From Tsukamurella spumae (GTDB taxonomy: Bacteria; Actinomycetota; Actinomycetes; Mycobacteriales; Mycobacteriaceae): a stretch of DNA of 64,000 nucleotides. The notes under the pieces are model-generated. The model was not told the origin of the DNA. It saw only the letters and a program-made list of their open reading frames with translations, and did not search any database. A program made the translations under genes and the position numbers. This document shows, piece by piece, positions 8,130-16,642 of the stretch (positions within the stretch are counted from its first letter, which is position 1; each line of letters starts with the position of its first letter). The stretch covers positions 1 through 64,000 of the forward strand of contig NZ_JAAXOQ010000020.1 of assembly GCF_012396015.1 (NCBI RefSeq). The letters are read 5' to 3'.

Positions 8130-9155
8130 ATGGATCTGATCGCACTCATCGCCGAGCACGCCGACGCCGGCGTCATCTCCCGGGCACGGCTGATAACGCT
8201 CGGCGCCGACGCGCGCGAGATCAGCAAGCTGCGGCACGCCCGCGTTCTCGTCGTGATCCGGCGCGGGTGGTACGCGACCGCCGTAGCGGACTCCGCGGTC
8301 GTCGCCGCGGTACGCAACGGAGGCACCCTGACGTGCGTCTCCGCGGTGAAGTTCACACCGGGCGTGTGGGTTCCGCCCGGGATCACGCGAACTCACATCC
8401 GCTGGCCGGAACATCTCGCTCCGCCCGCCCGGGCGAAGGCCGGCCGGGCGAAGGCCGGCCGGGCGAAGGCCGGCCGCGAAGCGCGACAGCGAGCGAGCCA
8501 CGGGACGGCGGCCTCCCCGGGTACGACCGACAGGCGTCACCGCTGCCACTCGCACCGTGGGGTGCGCACGCCGACGCGGGCGATCGACCCGCTGGCCGTG
8601 GCGCTGCAGCACGCGGCGCACTGCCTCTCTGACGACTACTTGGTAGCGGTCCTGGACTCCACGCTGCGGATGCCGAACCCGTACAGCGAGGAGGATCTGC
8701 GGGAGATCTTCGAGGGCGCACCGCAGCGGGTGCGCAGGCTCCTCGACCGGCTGGATCCGCTCGCGGGCTCCGGTAGCGAATCCGTCACCCGGATCCGCCT
8801 GCAGAACGCGCACGTCACGGTGCGCAGCCAGGTCGAGATCGAGGATCTCGGCCGCGTCGACCTCCTCGTGGGCGAGCGACTGATCGTGGAGTGCGACAGC
8901 AAGGAGCATCACAACAACGAGCAGCGCACAGAGGACAACCGGCGCGACAGGATCGCCGTCCTGGCCGGCTACCGGGTGCTGCGGTTCGACTACGACGACC
9001 TGCTATTCCGCTGGGACACGGTGTTCGCGGAGATCATGACCATCGTGCGCGCACGTCGCCACCGCGCGCCCCGGCGTAGGCCGCTCACGATATCGGCGTC
9101 CAGCGCGTCGGAAGCGCTCCTGCCACCTCCGGATCACCAGGACCCGAAATCGTGA
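8130..9155 (+). CDS. DUF559-type endonuclease-like protein with AbiEi-like N terminus (copy 1)
   Basis: A 341-residue protein. The start at ATG 8130 (MDLIALIAEH) is chosen by alignment with the paralogue at 40078. The N-terminal 90 residues (SRARLITLGADAREISKLRH, then VIRRGWYATA and LTCVSAVKF) form the winged-helix region typical of AbiEi-family antitoxin-like proteins. The C-terminal part has the restriction-endonuclease-like DUF559/VSR pattern: GRVDLLVGERLIVECDSKEH, then NRRDRIAVLAGYRVLRFDYD, with the Asp, Glu and later Arg/Asp of a PD-(D/E)xK site. A triple A-K-A-G-R repeat is inserted in the middle and is absent from the paralogue. Such genes occur in many scattered copies in actinobacteria; their function is not established. 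Confidence 0.7.
   Translation: MDLIALIAEHADAGVISRARLITLGADAREISKLRHARVLVVIRRGWYATAVADSAVVAAVRNGGTLTCVSAVKFTPGVWVPPGITRTHIRWPEHLAPPARAKAGRAKAGRAKAGREARQRASHGTAASPGTTDRRHRCHSHRGVRTPTRAIDPLAVALQHAAHCLSDDYLVAVLDSTLRMPNPYSEEDLREIFEGAPQRVRRLLDRLDPLAGSGSESVTRIRLQNAHVTVRSQVEIEDLGRVDLLVGERLIVECDSKEHHNNEQRTEDNRRDRIAVLAGYRVLRFDYDDLLFRWDTVFAEIMTIVRARRHRAPRRRPLTISASSASEALLPPPDHQDPKS
8431..8475. repeat. Three perfect tandem 15-bp units
   Basis: GGGCGAAGGCCGGCC repeats three times without mismatch inside the DUF559 gene and encodes A-K-A-G-R three times. Being a multiple of three, changes in copy number keep the frame. The paralogue at 40078 lacks it, so the expansion is specific to this copy. Confidence 0.9.
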
Positions 9156-9171
9156 ACAACTGGACCCACGA

Positions 9172-10701
9172 TCAGTGCGCCTGCACCGTGATGTCGGTGT
9201 CCTTCGGGGTCAGCGCGTACACGCTGATCGCGACGGCGAGCAGGATCACCCCGCCGACCAGACCCGTCACCTGCAGTGAGGCGGTGAACCCCTCCGCCGC
9301 ACGGTGCGAGAGCTCGGCGTTGCCCGTCTGCTGCGCGATGGCCATTGCGGCGCCGAGGGATTCGCCCGCGGCATCCGCGGTCGCCCCGTCGACGCCCGGG
9401 ACGCCGCCGAACGCCGCGTCCGAGGTGTACAGCATCGCGGCAACGCTGCCAAGGATCGCGACACCGAGCACGTTGCCCAAGTCGTACGAGGTCTCCTCGA
9501 GCGCGGCGGCGTTGCCCGCCTTCTCCTCCGGCGTCCCCGACATGATCATCGCGGAGGCCACCGTCATCCCGCCCATCCCGACGCCGACCAGGATCAGCGG
9601 CGCCACCAGGCGCGCGTAGTCCAGGTGCGCGGGAGCCGCGAGGAGGAGCATGCCGATCGCCGCCGCGACCAGGCCGCCGGCGAGGACGGTGCGGGCGCTC
9701 AGGACGCTCGCCAGCCACGGGGCCGCGAGCGAGGCCACCACGGCCGCGACGGCGATGGGGAGCAGCCGGACGCCGGTCTCGATCGGCCCGTAGCCCGCGA
9801 CCAGCTGCATCCACTGCGCGAGCAGCAGCAGCGCGGCGGCCATCGCGAACACGACGCCCAGCGCCGCGATGATCGCCGCCGAGAACTGGCGCCGCCGGAA
9901 CAGCCGCACATCGAGCAGGGGATGTTCGCGGTGCAGCGAGCGCCGGACGAACAGCCCGAGCACCACGACGGCGAACAGCAGCACGACGAGCGCCGGCCCC
10001 GACAGCAGGCTGTGGTCCTTCGCGAACCGCTTGATCGACCACACCAGCGCGACCATGCCGGCGATCGACATCAGCGCGCCGATCCAGTCCCAGTCGCCGC
10101 GCGCGGGGACTCTCGACTCGGGCAGTAGGAAGAACCCGATGACGAGCACGATCACCATCACGGGGACGTTGACCATGAACGCCGCGCGCCACGAGAAGTT
10201 CTCCAGCAGAACGCCACCCACGATCGGCCCGACGGCTGCGCCCACGCCGGACACCGCGGCCCACAGGCCGAGCGCCTTCGCCCGCTCGGCGGGGTCGGTG
10301 AAGATCACGCGCAGCATGGTCAGGGCGGTCGGCATGATCATGGCGCCGCCCACGCCGAGGGCCGCCCGCAGGGCGATCACGTGGGCGGGCGTCTGCGCCC
10401 ACAGGACGAGCGCCGAGGCGAGCCCGAAGACGACGTAGCCCAGCAGCAGCATGCGCTTGCGGCCGAACCTGTCCCCCAGCGAGCTGGTGGAGACCAGGAG
10501 CCCGGCCAGCACGAGCGAGTAGACGTCGATGGTCCAGAGCTGCTCGGCCGCCGTCGGCCGCAGATCGGCGGCCAGGTCCGGGACCGCGATGTTGAGGATC
10601 GTCATGTCCACGGTGATCACGAGCAGGCTCGCCGAGAGCAGCAGTGCCGCGGCCCAGCGCCGCGTCGCGGACATCGCGGGCGCGGTCGAGAGGTCGGTCA
10701 T
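9172..10701 (-). CDS. MFS drug-efflux transporter, 14-helix DHA2 (EmrB/QacA) type
   Basis: A 509-residue inner-membrane protein starting MTDLSTAPAMSATRRWAAAL, with AGGAGA upstream. Motif A is present (GDRFGRKRMLLLG), as is the motif-C region GVGAAVGPIVGGVLL. About fourteen hydrophobic segments are seen. The family exports drugs, dyes or antiseptics with the proton gradient. Its ATG overlaps the TGA of the upstream TetR gene (ATGA at 10698-10701), so both are made from one transcript, presumably under control of that TetR protein. Confidence 0.9.
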   Translation of the reverse strand: MTDLSTAPAMSATRRWAAALLLSASLLVITVDMTILNIAVPDLAADLRPTAAEQLWTIDVYSLVLAGLLVSTSSLGDRFGRKRMLLLGYVVFGLASALVLWAQTPAHVIALRAALGVGGAMIMPTALTMLRVIFTDPAERAKALGLWAAVSGVGAAVGPIVGGVLLENFSWRAAFMVNVPVMVIVLVIGFFLLPESRVPARGDWDWIGALMSIAGMVALVWSIKRFAKDHSLLSGPALVVLLFAVVVLGLFVRRSLHREHPLLDVRLFRRRQFSAAIIAALGVVFAMAAALLLLAQWMQLVAGYGPIETGVRLLPIAVAAVVASLAAPWLASVLSARTVLAGGLVAAAIGMLLLAAPAHLDYARLVAPLILVGVGMGGMTVASAMIMSGTPEEKAGNAAALEETSYDLGNVLGVAILGSVAAMLYTSDAAFGGVPGVDGATADAAGESLGAAMAIAQQTGNAELSHRAAEGFTASLQVTGLVGGVILLAVAISVYALTPKDTDITVQAH

Positions 10702-11264
10702 GTCGTGCTCTCCTGTCGAGCCGTCCAGAGCGCCGCGATCGCGCGGTCGAGGAGCCTTCGCTCCGAAGGGGTTTCGGCGAGTGCCGTCTGCATGATCGCG
10801 CCGTCCGAGAGCATCGACACGGCCGCGGCGCTCTCGGTGGTGATGTAGCGCTCCAGCATCGCGAGGAAGTCGCTCTCCCACCGGACGGCGAGCGCTCGCA
10901 GGTCCGGATGCAGGGGCGCCGAACAGGTCACGGCGAAGTCGGCACCGACGAGGCGGGTGTCCTCGAGATAGCGGTACAGCCACGCCGTGTACACGGCGGC
11001 CGATGCCCCCTCCCGAACGAACTCGGCCTCCAGCTCCTCGAGCCAGCGCTCCGCGTCCTCCACCACCGATGTCATCGCGGCGGCGCGCAGATCGTCGAGC
11101 GTGGCGAAGTACTGCGTGGTCGAGCCGAGCGGCACCCCGGCCCGCGCGGCGACCTTCCGGTGGGTCAGCGCGTCCGGACCCGATTCCACGACGATGCCCG
11201 CGGCGGCCGCGATGATCTCGCGCCGGCGGCGCTCCGGGTCGCGGCGACGGGGGGTGGCGGTCAT
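10698..11264 (-). CDS. TetR family transcriptional repressor
   Basis: A 188-residue regulator. The N-terminal helix-turn-helix is clear: RREIIAAAAGIVVESGPDAL, then THRKVAARAGVPLGSTTQYF. The rest is a helical ligand pocket. It is the first gene of a two-gene operon with the MFS exporter and ends in a 4-base overlap with it. A TGTACA palindrome array lies 23 bases upstream of the start and is the probable operator. I infer autorepression relieved by an exported drug; the ligand is unknown. Confidence 0.88.
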   Translation of the reverse strand: MTATPRRRDPERRRREIIAAAAGIVVESGPDALTHRKVAARAGVPLGSTTQYFATLDDLRAAAMTSVVEDAERWLEELEAEFVREGASAAVYTAWLYRYLEDTRLVGADFAVTCSAPLHPDLRALAVRWESDFLAMLERYITTESAAAVSMLSDGAIMQTALAETPSERRLLDRAIAALWTARQESTT

Positions 11265-11287
11265 GCTCGGAACTCCTGACGGACGGC

Positions 11288-11307
11288 TGTACATGTACAA
11301 ATGTACA
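11288..11307. promoter_or_regulatory. Probable TetR operator (three TGTACA half-sites)
   Basis: TGTACA occurs at 11288-11293, 11294-11299 and 11302-11307. The first two form a 12-bp perfect palindrome, and the second and third an inverted pair with a 2-bp spacer. It lies between the divergent TetR gene (start 11264) and the membrane gene (start 11345), so one site could control both. Confidence 0.7.
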
Positions 11308-11344
11308 TTAGCTGGAACGGGGCGACAGGTACTAGATTGTGACC

Positions 11345-12013
11345 ATGACGACACCCGAGCCTGAATCGGCTTTGACGGAGAAGAAGCCGGTCGGCGAACG
11401 CGCAGGTGAGATCGCCAAGAAGGGCGCACAGCAGGTCGCGATATGGGTCGGCGTCGCCGTCGTGGCGGTGATCGTCTACTCGATCGGCGCGGCGGTGATC
11501 CCCCGCTGGTGGGCCCAACGGGTCGGCGAATGGGTCAACAAGAGCATGATCACCGGCACCGGCCTCGGCCTCACATTCGGAATCCTGTGCACCCTGATCC
11601 CGCTCCTGCTGCTCCTGTTCGCGGTCAAGCGGATCCGCCGGTCGCCGAAACTGGCGGCGGCCGCCGCCATCCTCGCGGTGATCATCGCCCTCCCGAACCT
11701 CATGACGGCGAGCATCGCCGCCGGCGTCAGCAACGCGGCGAAGGCCGGGCGCGACGTGATGAACGTGGACGCACCGATGTTCCGCGGCGCCACGCTGTGG
11801 GGCGCGATCATCGGCGTGGTGCTCGCGATCGCCATCCCGATCGCGGTCAAGGTCCACCGGAAGCGGCGCGAGGAGCGCAAGCTCCAGAAAGCGGCCGACA
11901 AGGCCGCGGCGAAGCAGGCCAAGATCGCCGCCAAGGAGGAGTCCCGGGCGCAGAAGGCCGCGGCGCGGACCGAGGGGCGGGCCCCCGAGCCGTCGGACCG
12001 CACCGTCGAATAG
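11345..12013 (+). CDS. Four-helix membrane protein with charged C-terminal tail
   Basis: About 222 residues from ATG 11345 (GTG 11339 is an alternative in-frame start). Four hydrophobic segments are visible: VAIWVGVAVVAVIVYSIGAA, GLTFGILCTLIPLLLLLFAV, AAAAILAVIIALPNLMTASI and LWGAIIGVVLAIAIPIAVKV. A Lys/Ala/Glu-rich coiled tail of about 50 residues follows and is probably cytoplasmic. I do not recognise a family. It is transcribed divergently from the TetR/MFS operon and shares the TGTACA region. Confidence 0.7.
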   Translation: MTTPEPESALTEKKPVGERAGEIAKKGAQQVAIWVGVAVVAVIVYSIGAAVIPRWWAQRVGEWVNKSMITGTGLGLTFGILCTLIPLLLLLFAVKRIRRSPKLAAAAAILAVIIALPNLMTASIAAGVSNAAKAGRDVMNVDAPMFRGATLWGAIIGVVLAIAIPIAVKVHRKRREERKLQKAADKAAAKQAKIAAKEESRAQKAAARTEGRAPEPSDRTVE

Positions 12014-12025
12014 CGTTCCCGGAGA

Positions 12026-13486
12026 TCAGATCCCGAACAGGGTCTCGATCGGCGTCTTCGCGAAGTACAGCAGGAACAGCGCGGCCACGATCCACAGCAG
12101 CGGGTGGATCGTCCGCCACTTGCCGCGCGCCACGGCCATCACCACCCAGGTGATGAAGCCGATGCCGATGCCGTTCGCGATGGAGTAGGTGAAGGGCATC
12201 GACACCACGGTGAGGAACACCGGCAGGGCGATGTCGAACCGCGACCAGTCGATGTCGCGCAGCTGGCCGATCATCATCGCGCCCACGATCACCAGCGCCG
12301 GCGCGGCGGCCTCGGACGGCACCACCTCGTAGAGCGGGGTGAAGAACATCGCGAGCAGGAACAGCACGCCGGTCACGATGTTCGCCAGGCCCGTCCGGGC
12401 GCCCTCCGCGATGCCGGACGCCGACTCCACGAACACGGTGTTCGACGACGCCGAGGCGCCACCACCGACGATCGCGCCCGCGCCCTCGACCGCCAGGGCC
12501 TTGCCGATGTTCGGGACGGAACCGTCCTCCTTCATCAGCCCGGCCTCCTTGGTCAGGCCGGTGATGGTGCCCATCGCATCGAAGAAGTTCGACAGCACCA
12601 GCGCGAACACCAGCACCGACGCCGCGAGCACGCCGATCCGGGTGAACGCACCGAACAGGTCCACCTCGCCGACCAGCGACAGGTCCGGCATCCCGCCCAG
12701 CGAGGACGGAAGCTCGGGGATGTTCAGGCTCCAGCCGTGCGGGTCCTTGAACGACGGTCCCAGGCCCGCCACCTTCTGCACGATCAGGGCCACGATCGTG
12801 GTGACGACGATGCCCAGCAGGATCGCGCCCGGCACCTTGCGGACGACGAGGATCCCGATGAGCAGGACGCCGAAGACGAACACCGCCGTCGGCCACGCGG
12901 CCACGGAGTTGCCGATGCCGAGGCCGACGGGCACCGTCGTCCCCGCGGCGTCGGGGATGCGCCGGACGAAGCCCGCGTCGACCAGGCCGATGAAGGCGAT
13001 GAAGCAGCCGATGCCGGCGGCGATGGCCGCCTTGAGCTCGGCGGGAATGGCGCGGAACACCGCGGTGCGGAAGCCCGTGACGCCGAGGATGACGATGATG
13101 ATGCCGTCGATCACCACCAGGCCCATCGCCTCGGGCCAGGTGACCTGCGGCGCGATGGTCACCGCGAGCAGGCTGTTGACGCCCAGGCCGGCGGCGATGC
13201 CGAACGGATAGTTGACGATCGCGCCGAAGGCGATGCACATGACGCCCGCGGCGAGGGCCGTCACGGCCGCGACCTGCGCGGTCGGCAGCACGTGGCCGAG
13301 CACGTCGACGTTCTTCGTCTGCCCGACGACGCCGCCGATGATGATCGGGTTCAGCACCACGATGTAGGCCATCGTGAAGAACGTGACCAGGCCGCCACGG
13401 AGCTCGCGCGGCACCGTCGAGCCGCGTTCGGTGATGTGGAAGAACCGGTCGAGAGGCCCCAGGCGGGACTCAGTGGGAGCGGACAC
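12026..13486 (-). CDS. NCS2 family purine permease (AzgA-like)
   Basis: A 486-residue inner-membrane nucleobase transporter with about 12-14 hydrophobic segments. The N terminus (LDRFFHITERGSTVPRELRG then GLVTFFTMAYIVVLNPIIIG) and NYPFGIAAGLGVNSLLA are characteristic of the AzgA branch of the xanthine/uracil permease superfamily, which imports adenine, guanine or hypoxanthine. ESASGIAEGARTGLANI is the conserved substrate-region motif. It stands alone and converges with the preceding membrane-protein gene, with a 12-base gap. Confidence 0.9.
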   Translation of the reverse strand: MSAPTESRLGPLDRFFHITERGSTVPRELRGGLVTFFTMAYIVVLNPIIIGGVVGQTKNVDVLGHVLPTAQVAAVTALAAGVMCIAFGAIVNYPFGIAAGLGVNSLLAVTIAPQVTWPEAMGLVVIDGIIIVILGVTGFRTAVFRAIPAELKAAIAAGIGCFIAFIGLVDAGFVRRIPDAAGTTVPVGLGIGNSVAAWPTAVFVFGVLLIGILVVRKVPGAILLGIVVTTIVALIVQKVAGLGPSFKDPHGWSLNIPELPSSLGGMPDLSLVGEVDLFGAFTRIGVLAASVLVFALVLSNFFDAMGTITGLTKEAGLMKEDGSVPNIGKALAVEGAGAIVGGGASASSNTVFVESASGIAEGARTGLANIVTGVLFLLAMFFTPLYEVVPSEAAAPALVIVGAMMIGQLRDIDWSRFDIALPVFLTVVSMPFTYSIANGIGIGFITWVVMAVARGKWRTIHPLLWIVAALFLLYFAKTPIETLFGI

Positions 13487-13552
13487 TGGTGTTCCCCTTC
13501 ATCGGCGGCAGGATTTGCGCGAATCGTACAACGGTCCGGCTAAGGTGGCTCG

Positions 13553-14332
13553 GTGACCGTCCCGGAACCCGCGCAGCCGCGCGATCGCCGCCTCCTGCGG
13601 GCCGAGGTCGCGATCGTGTTGACGGTGACCTTCGCCTGGTCGGGGCTGTATTCGCTGGTCCGGCTGATCGGCTACCAGCTCGGGGCCGGGGTCGGATCGA
13701 CGACGGTGACTCTCAACCCCGTCCGCAGCCCACACGCGATCATCGACTTCCTGCTGCAGGCGCTCGGCGCGGTGCAGCTGTTCGGTTGGGCGGCGCTGGC
13801 GCTCTACCTGCTGATCCGGTCGGGTATCGGGTTCTCGGACATCGGCTTCGCGCTGCGCGGCCCGCGCGCCGCGCTGATGCGCAACATCGGGCTGGGCACG
13901 GGACTGGCCGCGCTCATCGGGATCCCCGGCCTCGCGCTGTACACCGCGGGGCGGGCGCTGGGTGTGACCGCCAGCGTGGTGCCCGCCTCGGGCGACGTGC
14001 AGTGGTGGCGGATCCTCGCCTACGTCCTGCTCGCGGCCGGGAACGCCGTGGCCGAGGAGGTCGTGGTGGTGGGCTACTTCATGACGCGGCTGCGGCAGCT
14101 CGGGATGGGTCGCGCGGGCACCGTCGCGTCCGCCGCGGTGCTCCGCGGCAGCTACCACCTGTACCAGGGCTTCGGCGCCGGCCTCGGGAACCTGGTGATG
14201 GGCCTGGTCTTCGGCGCCGCCTACGACCGGTGGCGCAGGCTGTGGCCGCTGGTCATCGCCCACTTCCTGCTCGACGTGGTCGCCTTCGTCGGGTATGCGC
14301 TCCTGCGACCGCACCTCGGCTTCCTACGGTGA
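13553..14332 (+). CDS. CPBP family intramembrane protease-like protein
   Basis: A 259-residue multi-pass membrane protein from GTG 13553. The conserved CPBP (Abi/CAAX protease) motifs are visible in the second half: AEEVVVVGYF (the EExxxR motif with the Arg replaced), LRGSYHLYQG (with the catalytic-type His) and IAHFLLD. Family members are Rce1-like glutamate proteases or are linked to bacteriocin immunity. The missing Arg in motif 1 leaves activity uncertain. It is divergent from the purine permease. Confidence 0.75.
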   Translation: MTVPEPAQPRDRRLLRAEVAIVLTVTFAWSGLYSLVRLIGYQLGAGVGSTTVTLNPVRSPHAIIDFLLQALGAVQLFGWAALALYLLIRSGIGFSDIGFALRGPRAALMRNIGLGTGLAALIGIPGLALYTAGRALGVTASVVPASGDVQWWRILAYVLLAAGNAVAEEVVVVGYFMTRLRQLGMGRAGTVASAAVLRGSYHLYQGFGAGLGNLVMGLVFGAAYDRWRRLWPLVIAHFLLDVVAFVGYALLRPHLGFLR

Positions 14333-14499
14333 CGCCCCGCTGAAATGTGGGTCCCAGCGGCGCCGGTCTCGTGTGACCTACACGAACGCGGAGCGCCGCC
14401 GCTGAGCGCGAGATCTCAGCGCTCAACCGGGTATCCACGTCTGCACCCCGGGACCGGTCCCGGCATGCGACCCGGCCATGAACACCACCTGATTCTCAG

Positions 14500-15972
14500 A
14501 TGCGGCCCGTACAGTCGGACGACGTGAATGACGAACGACCTCGCGGCCGGGACCGGCAGCAGCCGAACCTCGCCTGGTCGCAGGTGCCGGAGGACGATCC
14601 GCGTTCCCGCGCGCCCCGGCACCCGCAGGGCATCCCGCGCGCGCAGCAGGGCGGGCGGCCCGCGGCTTCCCCGCAGCAGCCGCCCCGGCGCCCGCTACCT
14701 CCGCAGGGCGCGCAGCCGGGGCCGCATGGCCCGCAGCCGGGCGCATCCCGGCCCCGCGCCACCCGCGTCGAGCGGCCGGCGCCGCAGCCCCGTCAGGACT
14801 GGGCTCCCCGCCAGGACCCCGAGCCGCTACCCGCGGGCGAGGCCCTGCGCACCGTCGGGGCCCGGGGCAGTAGCGGCGGGCGCGTTCCGCCGCCGCCGCG
14901 CCCTCCTCGTGCCAAGGACCGTGACCGGGGCCGGCGGTCCGCCGCCGCCCCGGACCCGCACGCCCCCGCACCGAAGAAGGTGCGCCGCAAACGCAAGCTG
15001 CACCCGTTCCGATGGCTCGCGGTGCTCGTCGTGCTCCTCCTCGTCAGCACGGTCGCGGGCACCTTCTACTTCGACGGCAAGCTCAAGCGGATCGACGCGC
15101 TGGCGGCCTACTCCGGGCGGATCGCCGATACGCCGGGTACCAACTGGCTGCTCGTCGGCACCGACGCACGCGAGGGCCTCACGCCCGCGCAGCAGAAGGC
15201 GCTGGCCACCGGCGGCGACCTCGGCGGCGCCCGCACCGACACGATCATGCTGGTGCATATCCCGGAATCCGGGAACGCGACGCTGATCTCGATCCCTCGC
15301 GACCTGTTCGTACAGATCCCGGGCCAGGGCGGCTACAAGATCAACGCCGCCTACTTCTTCGGCAGCACCTCCGGCGCCGGCGACGCGGGCGGCGCGCAAC
15401 TACTGGTCAAGACCTTCGAGAAGGCGGCCGGCGTGCACATCGATCACTACGCGGAGATCGGTTTCGGCGGCTTCGCGAACATGGTGGACGCGGTCGGCGG
15501 CGTCGAGATGTGCCCGAAGTACCCGATCAACGACCCCAAGGCCGGCATCCGTCTCAAGGCGGGCTGCCAGACGCTCGACGGTGCGCAGGCCCTCGGCTAC
15601 GTCCGCACCCGCGCGACGCCGAACGCCGACCTCGACCGCGTCGTGCACCAGCGCGAGTTCATGTCGGCGCTGTTCAAGGAGGCGACCTCGCCGACCACGC
15701 TGATCAACCCGTTCGAGCTGTGGGGCCTGTCGAACGCCGTCGCCGACGCGCTCACCGTCGACACCGGCACGCACCTGTGGGACCTGGGCCGCCTCGCCTG
15801 GGCTCTGCGGTCCGGCACCGTCACCACCACCACGCCGACGGCCGGCAGCGAGTCGACCAGCGACGGGGACGCACTCGCGTGGGGCAAGAACACGACCGAG
15901 TTCTTCGGGCTCCTCGCCGCCGACCAGCCCATTCCCGATCGTCTCCTGAGCGGGCCCCCCGGAACCGGATAA
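14500..15972 (+). CDS. LytR-CpsA-Psr (LCP) family cell-wall ligase
   Basis: A 490-residue type II membrane protein. It has a Pro/Arg-rich cytoplasmic tail of about 150 residues, one membrane helix (FRWLAVLVVLLLVSTVAGTF) and an external LCP domain. Key signatures are LLVGTDAREGL, GARTDTIMLVHI, LISIPRDLFVQI and GYVRTRATPNADLDR, holding the Arg and Asp residues that bind the polyprenyl pyrophosphate. In mycobacteria, LCP proteins attach arabinogalactan to peptidoglycan. The start may be ATG 14500 or GTG 14524; both give the same domains. A TetR gene begins 9 bases downstream and is probably co-transcribed. Confidence 0.92.
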   Translation: MRPVQSDDVNDERPRGRDRQQPNLAWSQVPEDDPRSRAPRHPQGIPRAQQGGRPAASPQQPPRRPLPPQGAQPGPHGPQPGASRPRATRVERPAPQPRQDWAPRQDPEPLPAGEALRTVGARGSSGGRVPPPPRPPRAKDRDRGRRSAAAPDPHAPAPKKVRRKRKLHPFRWLAVLVVLLLVSTVAGTFYFDGKLKRIDALAAYSGRIADTPGTNWLLVGTDAREGLTPAQQKALATGGDLGGARTDTIMLVHIPESGNATLISIPRDLFVQIPGQGGYKINAAYFFGSTSGAGDAGGAQLLVKTFEKAAGVHIDHYAEIGFGGFANMVDAVGGVEMCPKYPINDPKAGIRLKAGCQTLDGAQALGYVRTRATPNADLDRVVHQREFMSALFKEATSPTTLINPFELWGLSNAVADALTVDTGTHLWDLGRLAWALRSGTVTTTTPTAGSESTSDGDALAWGKNTTEFFGLLAADQPIPDRLLSGPPGTG

Positions 15973-15981
15973 GGTGGCGAC

Positions 15982-16641
15982 ATGACTGAACGCGGCCGCG
16001 TCGGCCGTCCGCCGAAGGTGAACCGCGAGCAGGTGGTCGCGGCCGCCGCGGACATCCTCACCAACGAGGGGCCGCTGAAGTTCTCCATGCGGACCCTCGC
16101 CGCGCGGCTCGACATCAGCGCGATGGGGATCTACCACTACTTCGATTCGAAGAACGATCTCCTGGGCGCCGTGCTCGAGCACCAGTCCTGGAACACGCCG
16201 ATCCCCGAACTGTCCGACGACCCGCGCGAGCGCCTGGTCCAGCTGCCGCTCGCGGTCGTCGAGCACCTCACCGAGCACCCGTGGGTGATCGACGTCCTCG
16301 CCGGCGACGAGATCATCGACGCGTACTCGGCGTGGTCCTTCGACGAGTTCCTGCAGACCACCGACCGCCTCGACATCCCCGAGGACGAGTCGCTGCATCT
16401 GCTGCTGGGTCTGTGGCGCATCGTCATCGGCGAGGTCACCGTTCGCACCAACCATGCGCTGCGCGACGCCCGCCCGACGTCGACCCCCTGGTACGAGCGA
16501 GAGATCCCGCAGCACGTGATCGACCGTCCGCGGCTCGCCCGCGCGCTGGGGTCCCTCGACCCCAGCAGCGCGACCTACGACTTCCGCAGCACGATCACCG
16601 CCTACCTCCACGGCGCCCTCGGCGACCGCTTCCCGGGCTGA
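15982..16641 (+). CDS. TetR/AcrR family transcriptional regulator
   Basis: A 219-residue regulator with an N-terminal helix-turn-helix: REQVVAAAADILTNEGPLKF, then SMRTLAARLDISAMGIYHYF. The C-terminal domain is Glu/Asp-rich and does not suggest a ligand. It follows the LCP gene by 9 bases and so may be part of the same transcript. No obvious palindromic operator was seen in the immediate upstream region. Confidence 0.85.
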   Translation: MTERGRVGRPPKVNREQVVAAAADILTNEGPLKFSMRTLAARLDISAMGIYHYFDSKNDLLGAVLEHQSWNTPIPELSDDPRERLVQLPLAVVEHLTEHPWVIDVLAGDEIIDAYSAWSFDEFLQTTDRLDIPEDESLHLLLGLWRIVIGEVTVRTNHALRDARPTSTPWYEREIPQHVIDRPRLARALGSLDPSSATYDFRSTITAYLHGALGDRFPG

Positions 16642-16642
16642 C

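Larger units (their letters stand above)
7963..9155. repeat. 14-bp perfect inverted repeat flanking the DUF559 gene
   Basis: TCACGATTTCGGGT at 7963-7976 is the exact reverse complement of ACCCGAAATCGTGA at 9142-9155, whose last three bases are the stop codon of the enclosed gene. A third, imperfect copy in the second orientation (CCCGAGATTGTGAACCA, near 8023-8039) lies upstream of the gene. The arrangement delimits the gene as a possible mobile or recombining unit, or pairs two terminators. Confidence 0.6.

Noticed and set aside
8431-8475. Short direct repeats considered as a CRISPR
   Set aside because: Three adjacent units with no spacers inside a coding frame; a simple tandem repeat.
12104-13543. 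479-codon plus-strand frame opposite the purine permease
   Set aside because: Antisense shadow: Asp/His/Arg-rich, no domain, and the minus strand has a clear transporter.
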